From Arsukibacterium indicum (lineage in GTDB: Bacteria; Pseudomonadota; Gammaproteobacteria; Enterobacterales; Alteromonadaceae), in the NCBI RefSeq assembly GCF_019100565.1, contig NZ_JAHRID010000002.1, forward strand, positions 410,726-474,725: a DNA stretch of 64,000 nt, given 5' to 3'. Positions 7,826 to 16,661 of this stretch are shown piece by piece. Under the pieces are notes generated by a model. It had not been told where the DNA came from. It was given only the letters and a program-made list of their open reading frames with translations, and did not search any database. The first letter of the stretch is position 1; the number at the start of each line of letters is the position of its first letter. Both the position numbers and the translations under genes were made by a program.

Positions 7826-8419
7826 TTATATAAATACCAGCATAATTACCACAGGTACCAGAGCACCTAACGCTATTACAGGCCAGGTCATTGGCCGGTG
7901 CGGCCCCTGCCTGAACAGTAAAATCAGCCCGGTAACACAAAACACTACACAAACTGCAGCAAACGCATCTATAAACCAGAACCAGACCACACCGCTGTCA
8001 CGGCCTTTGTGTAAATCATTAAAGTAAGCCACCCAGCCGCGGTCTGTGCGTTCATAGCTGAATGCTGCTGTCTGGCTATCAATAGCTATCCAGGCATCGG
8101 CACCGGGTTTGGGCATGGCGGCATAAAACTCTACCCCGTCCCAGTCGCCAGTCTGAGAAGGCGCCATACTAACGCCTTGCTCTGCCAGATAACCGTGCAA
8201 TGTCGCCGGCAACATTACCTGCCCTGCCGGCAATCGCTGCAGGTGCAGCAATACCTCAGCAGGTATTGCTGCCTCGATAGTGGTTATCCGGGGGGTAGTT
8301 TTTATGGCCGCTGCATGATTAAGGGTTATGCCGGTTATCGCAAATAACAGCATGCCCACCAGTGTTACGGCGGCACTTACCCAGTGCCACTGTCTTACTG
8401 AACCAAAACTGAGGCGCAT
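7826..8419 (-). CDS. PepSY-associated membrane protein
   Basis: A 197-aa inner-membrane protein. A first helix (WVSAAVTLVGMLLFAITGITLNHA) with the typical G-I-T-L-N-H motif of PepSY-TM proteins is followed by a periplasmic PepSY-like domain (about residues 35-135, including AFSYERTDRGWVAYFNDLHKGRDSG) and two C-terminal helices. The L-H-K-G-R motif with its His residues is shared with proteins thought to relay electrons to ferric siderophores. It overlaps the TonB receptor stop by one base (TGATG), so the two are translationally coupled. Confidence 0.88.
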   Translation of the reverse strand: MRLSFGSVRQWHWVSAAVTLVGMLLFAITGITLNHAAAIKTTPRITTIEAAIPAEVLLHLQRLPAGQVMLPATLHGYLAEQGVSMAPSQTGDWDGVEFYAAMPKPGADAWIAIDSQTAAFSYERTDRGWVAYFNDLHKGRDSGVVWFWFIDAFAAVCVVFCVTGLILLFRQGPHRPMTWPVIALGALVPVVIMLVFI

Positions 8420-10791
8420 CAGAAGCTTACCGTCATGCCAATCCAGAAATTACGGGCCTTGTCTTTAACGTTGTAATCATCAGTAAACATCACCTCGCTG
8501 ACCGCCCCGCGGCCGGTAACATAGTCGTACTGACCATCATTATTCAGATCGGTAAACAGTGTTGAATAAGAAGTGAAATCCCGATCCAGCAGGTTATTAA
8601 TCCGCACGTCGAACCGCACCAGATCATTAAGCTGATAGCTGGCGCCGATATTCAGCAGGCTGTAGTTTTCATAATACAATTCCTGGTCGATCACGCTGTC
8701 ATAGCCACGGTAGCGATCAGAGCGCAACTCACCCTGCAAATACAGGTTTATATTGTCCTGCAGCTGCCAGTTAACCCGCACATTTACCATATGCTCTGCG
8801 GTATTGGTCAGGGGCAGGCCAGCTTGTGGGCCGCTTTTCTGCTCACTGTCGGTCCAGGTATAGTTGGCTTGTACCGCCCAGTCCGGCGCAACCTGATAAC
8901 GACCGGCAACTTCCAGCCCATGAATATCTACACTATCGATATTAATCTTCTGGCTGTATGTCTGGTAACCCAGTTGATCATATTCACCCAGATTAACGCA
9001 GGGCCGCACGCCTCCGGTCTGGGTGCAGCTTTGAATGGTGTCACCGCGGGCAATTTTGTCCTCAAACTGTGTTCTGAAGTAAGTGATATTAAAATTATGG
9101 CTGTTATCGGCCGCGCTCCAGTACAGCGCTATTTCAGAATTGACACTGGTTTCTGGCTGTAACCCGGGGTTACCGGCAAACGGACTGGTGCCCTGACCAC
9201 CAAAACCGGTAATACCGTCATATAAATCGGTGGTATTGGGTGTTTTGTAGCCGGTGCTGACCCCGCCTTTTACGGTCCATTGCGGGCTAAGATTATATAC
9301 CGCATACAGCCTTGGCGAGACCTGGCTGCCAAACGTATCGTGCTCGTCATACCGAATACCGCCGGTAAGAGTGAACACGTCAGTTATCATCCAGTTATCT
9401 TCAACAAACAGCGAATACATTTGCTGTTTCTGCACGCCACCGGCATTGCCGCTCTCCAGGCCAAATACGCCATCAATCAGCTCGCCGTCAATCAGCTGAC
9501 CACCAACAACCAGATTATGAGAACCCGCCGCTTCCAGCGGAATATCAAGCCTGACATCCAAAGTGTACTGGTTGCTTTCAAGCGGCCGGGCCGGACGGGG
9601 TAAAAAGGTTTGCTCGGCCAGGTTACGCCGTGCTTCTTCCGTCATGCCGGCATAGTCGCCTGTACCGTCGTACATTTCCTGCAGTAACAGCCGTTCTGCC
9701 ACACTCAGTGGCAGGGTGCGGCCATTATTGGAGGTATCAACATAGGACAGCGCCACCATGCTGCTGCCAAAACCCCATTTACCGTCATGAGCCAGTGACC
9801 ACCAGCTGCGGTCAAACTCCTGATCAGCCGCATAGCCCGCCCGCGGATTCACCTGGCCGCGGCTATCCTGCCACAGCGCCGCAATACTATCTTTGGTGCC
9901 CAGTGGATAAACAATGCTGTCATTTTCAATATCGTAGCTTGGGGTGTTGTCGTACACCTGGTTTGACATATCGTAATCAAACTTCAGCCGCTGATTGTCA
10001 GCCGGCGTCCATGACAGTGAGAAACCAAGATGTTCATCCTGGTTATCAACAGTCCGGCCACCGCCACCGAAGCCCAGCTCGCGGACAATAACATTGCCAT
10101 TAGGGTCAATTGCCGGCGCAAACGCCGGTGATGATGCCTGCTGATCATACAGGCTGGCACGCAGGCCCAGGCTTAGTACGTTTTCGATGAGCGGGCCCAT
10201 TACCGATACTTCAGTAGTAAAGTCGTCGCCAAAGCTATCATCTGACTGTACGCTTCGGCCCATACTGACTTCGCCGGTCCAGTTTTCAGTGTGCTTTTTG
10301 GTGATAACATTAATTACCCCACCCAGGGCATCAGCACCGTACAGGGTAGAAGCGGGACCGCGGATCACTTCAATCCGGTCAATCGCTGCCAACGGCGGCA
10401 CATGATTAAACGCATTACCGCTAAAGTTATTCGGGTAAATATCACCGTGGTTATTCTGGCGACGACCGTCAATCAGCAACAGGGTGTATTCGCCGGTTAA
10501 GCCCCGCATACTAACCGAGCCCTGGCCGGTTTTATCCCGCGTCGTACCAATATCAATGCCTTCCTGATACTTCACTGCGTCAAGCAAACTGGTAAAAGTA
10601 CGTTCACGGATCTCTTCCTGTGTAATAACTGAAATACTGGCCGGCGCATCAGTCAGCTTTTGCTCAAAACCTGACGCTGTCACCACGATATGCTCAATGC
10701 CATCGGGTGCTTTTGCCGACTCTGCCAGCGCAGCCCCAGCCAGAGTTGCGCTAATAACCAAAGCCAGTTTAGTTGGCGTCAAGTGCTTCAT
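8419..10791 (-). CDS. TonB-dependent outer-membrane receptor
   Basis: A 790-aa protein: signal peptide (ending AALAES), a TonB-box-like segment (EHIVVTAS), a plug domain (about residues 45-160 with DAPASISVITQEEI, SMRGLTGEYTLLLIDGRRQ and VIRGPASTLYGADALGGVIN) and a 22-strand barrel ending in FWIGMTVSF. The plug motifs match siderophore and colicin-type receptors (CirA/FepA-like). It heads a five-gene operon with PepSY, DUF2271, DUF4198 and a reductase, and is preceded by a Fur box, so it most likely imports a ferric siderophore. The exact ligand cannot be inferred. Confidence 0.93.
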   Translation of the reverse strand: MKHLTPTKLALVISATLAGAALAESAKAPDGIEHIVVTASGFEQKLTDAPASISVITQEEIRERTFTSLLDAVKYQEGIDIGTTRDKTGQGSVSMRGLTGEYTLLLIDGRRQNNHGDIYPNNFSGNAFNHVPPLAAIDRIEVIRGPASTLYGADALGGVINVITKKHTENWTGEVSMGRSVQSDDSFGDDFTTEVSVMGPLIENVLSLGLRASLYDQQASSPAFAPAIDPNGNVIVRELGFGGGGRTVDNQDEHLGFSLSWTPADNQRLKFDYDMSNQVYDNTPSYDIENDSIVYPLGTKDSIAALWQDSRGQVNPRAGYAADQEFDRSWWSLAHDGKWGFGSSMVALSYVDTSNNGRTLPLSVAERLLLQEMYDGTGDYAGMTEEARRNLAEQTFLPRPARPLESNQYTLDVRLDIPLEAAGSHNLVVGGQLIDGELIDGVFGLESGNAGGVQKQQMYSLFVEDNWMITDVFTLTGGIRYDEHDTFGSQVSPRLYAVYNLSPQWTVKGGVSTGYKTPNTTDLYDGITGFGGQGTSPFAGNPGLQPETSVNSEIALYWSAADNSHNFNITYFRTQFEDKIARGDTIQSCTQTGGVRPCVNLGEYDQLGYQTYSQKINIDSVDIHGLEVAGRYQVAPDWAVQANYTWTDSEQKSGPQAGLPLTNTAEHMVNVRVNWQLQDNINLYLQGELRSDRYRGYDSVIDQELYYENYSLLNIGASYQLNDLVRFDVRINNLLDRDFTSYSTLFTDLNNDGQYDYVTGRGAVSEVMFTDDYNVKDKARNFWIGMTVSF

Positions 10792-10843
10792 TTTTATCGT
10801 CCTTTTATATCCGTGAGCAAGAGTGCCCTAAAAATTCAGGGGG

Positions 10844-10873
10844 ATAATAGACGACTTTGGACGCCAACGTCAA
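10844..10873 (-). promoter_or_regulatory. Promoter of the iron-uptake operon
   Basis: On the minus strand TTGACG (10868-10873) and TATTAT (10844-10849) are separated by 18 nt, about 50 nt upstream of the receptor ATG. This is a near-consensus sigma70 promoter immediately next to the Fur box. Confidence 0.65.
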
Positions 10874-10874
10874 T

Positions 10875-10893
10875 ATTAATGATAACCATTATC
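10875..10893. promoter_or_regulatory. Fur box
   Basis: The 19-nt site ATTAATGATAACCATTATC matches the classical Fur consensus GATAATGATAATCATTATC at 16 positions. It abuts the -35 hexamer of the receptor promoter, so iron-loaded Fur would block transcription. This predicts derepression of the operon under iron starvation. Confidence 0.85.
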
Positions 10894-11034
10894 ATTTGTA
10901 TTACTGGGAGGCTAAACTAATGAGAGTGCCATGCGCCCTTTTTTCCAGGGTCTGCGATTGCTGGTAAATATTCATGGCCAATAAAGCGTTTGGCCGAATA
11001 ATCAGGCCGGGAATGGCGCGGTAAATAAGTGCTT

Positions 11035-11838
11035 TTAAATAAAAACAGTGCCTTTAAGATACAACACAGCAAAACCTGATACTAACACCCGGTCATTGCT
11101 GAGGCGGCAATATAAGATGCCACCGCGAGCTGACGCCTGGTAAGCCATTAATTCATCTTTTGCCAGTTGTTTCGCCCAATAAGGCGCCAGCCCGGCATGA
11201 ACAGAGCCGGTTACCGGATCTTCATCGCCGCCATTTGCCGGCCAGAAATAACGGGATATAAAGTCATATCTAGTTGTGGTGGCACTGGCTTTAGCGCTAA
11301 CCACCACATCATAAGGCGCTAACTGCTTTAACTGCTCTGAGCGATAGCTCAGGTTTCTAACCTCCTGCTCAGAGGCCACTATTGCAAAATACGCCTGGCG
11401 GTTTTTTAATACCTGAATAGGTGTTACTGACAAACCGGCCAGTAAGGCCTCCGGCACCTGCTCGACAAGCTCTGGGCACTGGTTGGGAAAGCTCATTTCA
11501 ATCCTGCCATCGCTATGCTGCTTAACAAACAACGAGCCCACTTCTCTGGTGCTAAATTCAATTTCCCCTTCTCCGCCAAGGTACTGAAAAATCACAAAAG
11601 AAGCGGCCAAGGTGGCATGGCCACAAAAATCGATTTCGGTCAGCGGCGAGAACCAGCGAATTTCATATTGATTGGCAGATAGCGGACAAATAAAAGCGGT
11701 TTCAGACAGGTTATTTTCAGCGGCAATACTTTGCATTACCTCAGGCTGCAGCCATTCACTTAACGGCACTACCGCCGCTGAGTTGCCTTTAAACTGCTGC
11801 TTAGTAAAAGCATCAACAACATAAATAGCTAATTCCAA
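11035..11838 (-). CDS. PhzF family isomerase/epimerase-like protein
   Basis: A 267-aa protein of the PhzF/diaminopimelate-epimerase fold. The hallmark N-terminus is present (YVVDAFTKQQFKGNSAAVVP), with the catalytic Glu region NNLSETAFI and the second half motif EDPVTGSVHAGLAPYWA. Family members isomerise amino-acid-like substrates. Only PhzF of phenazine producers has a firm role, and no phenazine genes are nearby. Length is normal for the family. It stands alone between the iron operon and the toxin-antitoxin pair. Confidence 0.88.
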   Translation of the reverse strand: MELAIYVVDAFTKQQFKGNSAAVVPLSEWLQPEVMQSIAAENNLSETAFICPLSANQYEIRWFSPLTEIDFCGHATLAASFVIFQYLGGEGEIEFSTREVGSLFVKQHSDGRIEMSFPNQCPELVEQVPEALLAGLSVTPIQVLKNRQAYFAIVASEQEVRNLSYRSEQLKQLAPYDVVVSAKASATTTRYDFISRYFWPANGGDEDPVTGSVHAGLAPYWAKQLAKDELMAYQASARGGILYCRLSNDRVLVSGFAVLYLKGTVFI

Positions 11839-11920
11839 ATCAAACTCCTCAGGTTTATTTGCTCAGGTAAAGCCACATCGTTTTATTGCTGCCTGTGCAT
11901 CTATTTTAAAAGCACAATCC

Positions 11921-12241
11921 CTACCGTATAGCTTTGCGGAACCCATGCATATGCCTTTGAGGATCCTGGCGGGCATGCAGCACACGAATAACTTCAAGCT
12001 GGTTGGCGGTAACCCGGTAAAACAAAATATGGCTTTGAATGGGTAAGCTTCTGATATGAGGTAGCAGTTCTGGACGTTCGACACCGATTAGCGGTTGCTC
12101 TGTTAGTAACCAAAGCTGATGTTTAATGGCCAGCAGGTAGCTGTCTGATTGGGCTTGTCCCCACTGCCGAAGTCCGTGCTGGTAGATATCTTTCAAGTCA
12201 TTCTTAGCCGCAGGCGCAATAATGAGCTTGTAAGCAGGCAT
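11921..12241 (-). CDS. parE: ParE/RelE-family toxin
   Basis: A 106-aa basic protein with the ParE/RelE fold signature: APAAKNDLKDIYQHGLRQWG near the N-terminus, the G-V-E-R-P-E-L loop, and the C-terminal strand pair HILFYRVTANQLEVIRVLHARQD. ParE toxins poison DNA gyrase; RelE relatives cleave mRNA. The sequence looks more ParE-like. It starts 4 nt after the antitoxin stop, the usual arrangement. A slightly long C-terminal tail (MHGFRKAIR) is present. The pair is likely autoregulated. Confidence 0.9.
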   Translation of the reverse strand: MPAYKLIIAPAAKNDLKDIYQHGLRQWGQAQSDSYLLAIKHQLWLLTEQPLIGVERPELLPHIRSLPIQSHILFYRVTANQLEVIRVLHARQDPQRHMHGFRKAIR

Positions 12242-12245
12242 ATAG

Positions 12246-12503
12246 TTAGCCTTTTATATCGTTAAACATTGCATCCAGCGCCGCCTTTGATTCAATTGCA
12301 ATACCTTCGCCACGATCCAGTTGGTCAGTACCCACTTTCAATTGCTCGCGCAGCCGAGCCAGTTTTACTTCATGGATCCAGTCTTCGTGCGTATCCATAA
12401 AACGCAACGCTTCGCGGATGACTTCACTGGCATTATTGTATAAACCACTCTCAACTTTGGCTTTAATGCGAGACTCTAATTCGGGCGTCAGGGATACATG
12501 CAT
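12246..12503 (-). CDS. parD: ParD-family antitoxin
   Basis: An 85-aa protein with a ribbon-helix-helix N-terminus (MHVSLTPELESRIKAKVESG, then NNASEVIREALRFMD) and an acidic toxin-binding C-terminus. The frame extends upstream to a TTG at 12515, but GGAGG lies 5-6 nt before the ATG at 12503, so the ATG is chosen. Paired with parE. ParD dimers normally bind their own promoter, here the TTGACA/TAGCAT promoter just upstream. Confidence 0.9.
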   Translation of the reverse strand: MHVSLTPELESRIKAKVESGLYNNASEVIREALRFMDTHEDWIHEVKLARLREQLKVGTDQLDRGEGIAIESKAALDAMFNDIKG

Positions 12504-12536
12504 GATGGCCTCCAAGGGTAAGCACTTATATCCGCT

Positions 12537-12565
12537 ATGCTAGGCTTGGCGACAAAGATTGTCAA
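12537..12565 (-). promoter_or_regulatory. parDE promoter
   Basis: Minus-strand TTGACA (12560-12565), 17-nt spacer, TAGCAT (12537-12542), ending about 34 nt before the parD ATG. A consensus -35 with optimal spacing. The remaining about 230 nt up to the XRE gene show no further feature that I can support. Confidence 0.65.
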
Positions 12566-12804
12566 TTTTTGTAGTTTACGAACTTGACCAAAACGGCTGT
12601 TCCAGCCGCTCTCTCTCTCAGGTTTCGGCTGAACTAAATAGAGGATAGCACCTCTTTTGAAGGAACCGGGAGTAAGGAACAGTGTTTTCACCGACATGTA
12701 GAGAAGTGGCGGCACTTTGGCAGCTGTTTGGCGTAACTGATAACTTGTAGTTTAAAGCGGAGCTTGGTTAACTCTCAGCATGGTTTAAATCTGTTGTGTT
12801 GATT

Positions 12805-13494
12805 ATGGATATTTCTGCTGAAAAACTAAAACGGGCAAGACTGTTACATAACTTGTCGCAAGAACTATTAGCCAAACAATCGGGACTGAGTTTGCGCACT
12901 ATTCAGCGTTTGGAACGTGAGGGCGGAGGCTCGGTGGAGTCGTTGCATGCCCTTTGCGCTACCCTGAATATCTGCGCTGAGCAGTTACAGCAACAAACCA
13001 CTGCAATGCAAGCCGGCTGGCAGCGCACAACCATTATCAGCCGACTGCTCGTGTTTATAGTGTTATTTGCGGCTTTGTTCAGCCTGATGGGGAAAGCCTC
13101 GGCCACCAGTATTCACATCTATCTGGATTTAATGTCTTTGGTAATAATTTTCAGCTTTTTAACCCTGTCGACGTTGGCATGTTTTGGCTTTAATGGCTTA
13201 CTAAGAGCAGTAAGTGGACTGAAATATCTGGCCAGCTCAGAACTTTACCAGCAACAAGCTACTAGTGATTTAGCGCAGCTTTACACTTTTATCTATAAAA
13301 ACTGTTACTGTGCCGCCGCTATCGGCAGTTTAATCGGCCTGGTCAGTTTACTTGAAATTTATGCCACCACAGCGAACAGCAGCCAGCTGTTTATGGGTCT
13401 ACATGTGCTTACGATTCTGTGGCTATATGCAGCAATTATTGCCGAGTGCCTGCTAAGACCTCTGATATATAAACTAAAAAATGCCAGTGACTAA
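12805..13494 (+). CDS. XRE-type helix-turn-helix protein with C-terminal membrane helices
   Basis: A 229-aa protein. Residues 1-65 are an XRE/Cro HTH domain (KLKRARLLHNLSQELLAKQS, then GLSLRTIQRLEREGGG). A short linker leads to about four transmembrane helices spread over residues 80-225. Similar HTH-plus-membrane proteins occur as uncharacterised regulators in Alteromonadales and Bacteroidetes. A GTG at 12796 is an alternative start 9 nt earlier. The ATG at 12805 is preferred because the family starts close to the HTH, although neither has a clear ribosome-binding site. Its target and signal are unknown. Confidence 0.75.
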   Translation: MDISAEKLKRARLLHNLSQELLAKQSGLSLRTIQRLEREGGGSVESLHALCATLNICAEQLQQQTTAMQAGWQRTTIISRLLVFIVLFAALFSLMGKASATSIHIYLDLMSLVIIFSFLTLSTLACFGFNGLLRAVSGLKYLASSELYQQQATSDLAQLYTFIYKNCYCAAAIGSLIGLVSLLEIYATTANSSQLFMGLHVLTILWLYAAIIAECLLRPLIYKLKNASD

Positions 13495-13632
13495 CGTTAT
13501 ACATGATGATCCGCGCTGGCCAGTATTTCTCAGTAACATTAATCAAAATTCCCAGGCGCTGGATAACATTAAATTTAATGTCAGTTTAATCAGTAATGCC
13601 AATACCATTTAAATAAACCATGCAGGGTGCCG

Positions 13633-14187
13633 TTACTTTTTTGTATTAATCTCCTGTCGGTACAACACCGCGTCAACCTCGCCCAGTGCGTCCCGGTGCA
13701 AAAAACGTTTTACAAACTGCATACCCAGTTTGCGCATAACACCGATGGAGCCGGCGTTATCCGGCATAGCAATGGCTGATAAAAACCGCACCTGACAGTT
13801 ATGCGCCAGCACCGCGTCTGCTACTGCCCTGGCGGCTTCGCTGGCATAACCCCTGCCCCAGTATTCCCGCTTAAAGCGCCAGCCAATTTCCACATCATCA
13901 GCACTGGGTGTGGTGGTGTTAAAGCCCATGGGCCGGATTAATACCCAACCTAAATAGGCATCGTCGGCACGTCGCCGTACCTGCCAGATACCAAAACCAC
14001 GGCTGCTATCACGATATTGCACCATACGCGGCAAAAAAATTTCTTTTATGGCCTGCATACTGGTGCGCTTCCCACCGTTAAGGTAGCGCATGACTTCTTC
14101 GTCCTGATCAACGTCAAACAGCAGCTGCGCATCCTGCTGACACAGCAAGGCGAAACTCAGCCGCTCAGTTGCGGGTACTTGTATCAT
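13633..14187 (-). CDS. GNAT family N-acetyltransferase (RimJ/RimL-like)
   Basis: A 184-aa protein with RimJ/RimL features: TERLSFALLCQQDAQLLFDV opening, the YLGWVLIRPMG strand, EIGWRFKREYWGRGYASEAA (the acetyl-CoA pyrophosphate loop R-G-Y-A-S-E-A) and the C-terminal N-x-x-S-I-G-V-M-R-K-L-G-M motif. The open frame begins at 14232, but AGGAA stands 8 nt before the ATG at 14187, and the domain begins there. Substrate unknown. It follows a second GNAT gene in the same direction. Confidence 0.88.
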   Translation of the reverse strand: MIQVPATERLSFALLCQQDAQLLFDVDQDEEVMRYLNGGKRTSMQAIKEIFLPRMVQYRDSSRGFGIWQVRRRADDAYLGWVLIRPMGFNTTTPSADDVEIGWRFKREYWGRGYASEAARAVADAVLAHNCQVRFLSAIAMPDNAGSIGVMRKLGMQFVKRFLHRDALGEVDAVLYRQEINTKK

Positions 14188-14250
14188 TATTCGTTCCTGG
14201 GTTGTGGTATTAATATCGGCGTTAGTACCCACATTCGCATTAGAGCATTA

Positions 14251-14769
14251 TTACAGCCTGGCTTGCATGTAACGGGCCTGCTCACCCTGATAACTGGCCA
14301 GTGCCTGCTCTGCATTGTCGCTAAGCCCGGTAACTTCGTTAAAGCCCTGCCGCTGCCAGTAAGGTACCGAGCCCTGCACCGCAACCAGGGCCAGTTTCGT
14401 CAGGCCTTGACTTAACGCATGCTGCTGAGCGGTAGCAAGCAAGCGGCTGGCTAGCCCGAGGCCACGGGCGGCAGGGCTCACGGCCATATCGTGCAGGTAC
14501 AAAAGCTGTGGCAAAGTACTTGGGGCAAAAGCCGACGCCAACGGCGTAATATGGCCATTTATTGAAGGATAACTAAATAAATAAGCTAATAACTGGCCGT
14601 TAGCGTTTTCAGCCAGCCAGCAACTGTCAGCAGCGACACTTAAACGTTGCTGCAATAGTGCCGGGCTTTCATATAAGGCATCGCTATAGCAGCTATCCTG
14701 CAGTGCAACAACTGCCATAATATCTGCCGGTTTAATTAATCGAATTGTTATTGTCATTGTCGTTGTCAT
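14251..14769 (-). CDS. GNAT family N-acetyltransferase
   Basis: A 172-aa protein with a canonical GNAT core: TIRLIKPADIMAVVALQDSCY at the start, YLHDMAVSPAARGLGLASRL (motif A with R-G-L-G-L-A) and the C-terminal ALVAVQGSVPYWQRQGFNEV (motif B with Y-W-x-x-x-G-F). The open frame extends to 14799, but the N-terminal extension is not part of the domain and the ATG at 14769 fits better; the exact start is uncertain. Substrate unknown. Confidence 0.85.
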   Translation of the reverse strand: MTTTMTITIRLIKPADIMAVVALQDSCYSDALYESPALLQQRLSVAADSCWLAENANGQLLAYLFSYPSINGHITPLASAFAPSTLPQLLYLHDMAVSPAARGLGLASRLLATAQQHALSQGLTKLALVAVQGSVPYWQRQGFNEVTGLSDNAEQALASYQGEQARYMQARL

Positions 14770-14869
14770 TTTTTTAGCGCGGCAAAACCTGTTAAACACT
14801 ACCCGCTGTTTCTATCACTATAATCCGCGCTTCACCCACCGGATGAGCGACATGCTTCCATATTACCTG

Positions 14870-15811
14870 TTACGCTAATTTATCTAACTCAGCTTTCAGA
14901 TACTGTGCCAGCTCAAGCATGCCATATTGCCCCGCCTTTGCTTCAGCGTCTGAATTATAATTAGTATTGGTGTTCACATCATAGGCATAGCTGTTGCCCT
15001 CAGCATCCTGGATGGCCTCGATACCCGCAACCTGAATCGCATTCTGTTTAAGAAACATTTCATACTTATCAATAAACGCGGGCCGATAGTCTTGCAGTAT
15101 TTCAAACTTAGCCTTGGGCTTAGTGGGCGTTTTGTCAGTGGGGCAGAACATGTCACCTATTGCGCAAGCATCGGCCGGGCAAAGTTCAAAGCCCTCTGAA
15201 GTATCCACTTTAACCGCATACAAAAACTTGCCGCCAATAAACTCATGCCGGATGATAAAGGGTTCGGGCGCCTTAATATATTGTTGAATGAGCGTAATGC
15301 CATCAACCGGCGCATCAAAATTGGGGCCGTCCAGATAGTCTTGCAGGGCCTGTACCGAGTGAAATAATTGCACCCCCTGGCCTTTGCCAGCACGATTATG
15401 CTTGGTGATAAATGAGCCCATACCCAGCGAGTTTGCCGCTTCAATGATGTGTTTTTTGCCGACTGCAGCAATGGTTTTTGGCGTAGCTATACCTGCTTTC
15501 TCTAAAGCTAAGTACTGATGCACTTTGCTAATCTCTAAACTTAATGCCCGGCTGCCGTTGATCACTTTACGGCCATGATATTCCAGCCAGGCAATAACCG
15601 CGCCAGCCAGTTCCGGGGCAAAGCGATGATCCCGGGTGTGGGACGAGGCACTCATCCGGTTATAAAAAACGCCTTGTGGTGGCTCAGCCGATAAATCAAT
15701 CGAGCCTTCATCTAAATGCCATAACTCGTAAGGGTAATTCAGCTCATCGAGTCTGTTTTGTAAATGAACTGTCCATTCATTGTTTTCATGTAGCACGTAA
15801 ATCTTGCTCAT
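14870..15811 (-). CDS. ATP-grasp family ligase (RimK-like)
   Basis: A 313-aa protein with the ATP-grasp architecture: an N-terminal about 90-residue pre-ATP domain (IYVLHENNEWTVHLQNRLDEL, then GVFYNRMSASSHTRDHRFAP), the ATP-binding lysine region FITKHNRAGKGQGVQLF, FIIRHEFIGGKFLYAVKV, and the metal site YAYDVNTNTNYNSDAEAKAG near the C-terminus. RimK-type enzymes ligate amino acids to carboxylates, but the substrate here is unknown. It stands alone, flanked by GNAT and DUF1801 genes, which do not suggest a pathway. Confidence 0.75.
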   Translation of the reverse strand: MSKIYVLHENNEWTVHLQNRLDELNYPYELWHLDEGSIDLSAEPPQGVFYNRMSASSHTRDHRFAPELAGAVIAWLEYHGRKVINGSRALSLEISKVHQYLALEKAGIATPKTIAAVGKKHIIEAANSLGMGSFITKHNRAGKGQGVQLFHSVQALQDYLDGPNFDAPVDGITLIQQYIKAPEPFIIRHEFIGGKFLYAVKVDTSEGFELCPADACAIGDMFCPTDKTPTKPKAKFEILQDYRPAFIDKYEMFLKQNAIQVAGIEAIQDAEGNSYAYDVNTNTNYNSDAEAKAGQYGMLELAQYLKAELDKLA

Positions 15812-15864
15812 TGAGTTAAGCCTTTAATTACCGGGTTTATGTTTTATTGGGTAGTCTCCGCTGG

Positions 15865-16287
15865 CTAAAGTATACCGTAACGATGCTGCACAGCGGCAAT
15901 TGAATTGACAACGAGTTGCCCTAATACATGGCTGTCGATATCAGCCAGCCGCTTGAAATAAAGGCAGGACTTGCACATTTTGTGTTTGCCGAGCCTGGCC
16001 AGCAGTTTTTCCTGCGCAGCATCTTCACAAGAAAGGTAAACAACAAGCTCCCGCCCCCTGATTGCGAATCCCGTCAGGCACATTTCACCGGTCCTGCCGC
16101 TATCATAGACATAACGATACGAGCCATAACCGACGATACTTGGCCCCCACATTTTCGGGCTCTGCTTGGTAATCTTATTGAACATCGACATAAGGGCCTG
16201 GCAGTCAGCTTTCTGCTCTTCAGACGCCCGTGAAGCAATGTATTCTTCAACACTGGCAGCTGTTGCTTTCGTTTTTAGTTCGGTCAT
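15865..16287 (-). CDS. DUF1801 domain-containing protein
   Basis: A 140-aa protein with the DUF1801 core: VEEYIASRASEEQKADCQAL, MSMFNKITKQSPKMWGPSIVGYGSYRY, then the beta segment TGEMCLTGFAIRGRELVVYLS and the C-terminal KMCKSCLYFKRLADID. The M-W-G-x-S-I-V-G-Y-G motif is characteristic. Biochemical function is unknown. Separate transcription unit on the minus strand. Confidence 0.88.
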   Translation of the reverse strand: MTELKTKATAASVEEYIASRASEEQKADCQALMSMFNKITKQSPKMWGPSIVGYGSYRYVYDSGRTGEMCLTGFAIRGRELVVYLSCEDAAQEKLLARLGKHKMCKSCLYFKRLADIDSHVLGQLVVNSIAAVQHRYGIL

Positions 16288-16661
16288 TAGTTAAACCTTC
16301 TAAGTTATGGCGCGTTGCCCGGAAAAAGCACTGAGCAGCTGGGTTTTGCCTGAAACAGAGTTTACACCAGTCAATTGATATAAAAAGTGCTCGATAGGGT
16401 TATTTAAATTCAAACAGAATCAATGGCACTGACCCTTTTTGATTTCACCTTCCACCAGAATCCTGTTGCAGTTTTAAAGCCAATACACTATGGTTGCCGA
16501 ATGCAAACCTCCTTTAAATTTAAGCCAGTAAACTCCGCTGTTTACTGCCAGCATATTACTATTATTGCCTGCCATTCCTAGGCCGGTTTTGCCCTGCGCG
16601 AAACCGGCTTAATACCTGAATATAAACCATATTGTCGTTATCTCTGTCCATCGGAGCTGTA
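16288..16661. other. 374-nt intergenic region with a REP-like fragment and a hairpin
   Basis: No gene is visible. Two features stand out. At 16418-16445 the sequence AATCAATGGCACTGACCC plus a T-run resembles a motif I associate with repeats near IS200/REP-associated transposases, here alone and without a transposase. At 16582-16608 GCCGGTTT and AAACCGGC form an 8-bp stem upstream of the Rnk-like gene, with no strong U tract. Confidence 0.35.

Noticed and set aside
9630..10091. 153-codon plus-strand frame inside the TonB receptor gene
   Set aside because: Antisense shadow rich in Pro, Arg, His and Cys with no domain; the receptor frame is certain.
10921..11034. Open minus-strand stretch of about 47 codons after the PhzF gene (reading ...IYRAIPGLIIRPNALLAMN...)
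   Set aside because: PhzF already has full family length; the stretch lacks a supported start apart from an internal ATG giving 24 residues, and I recognise no family.
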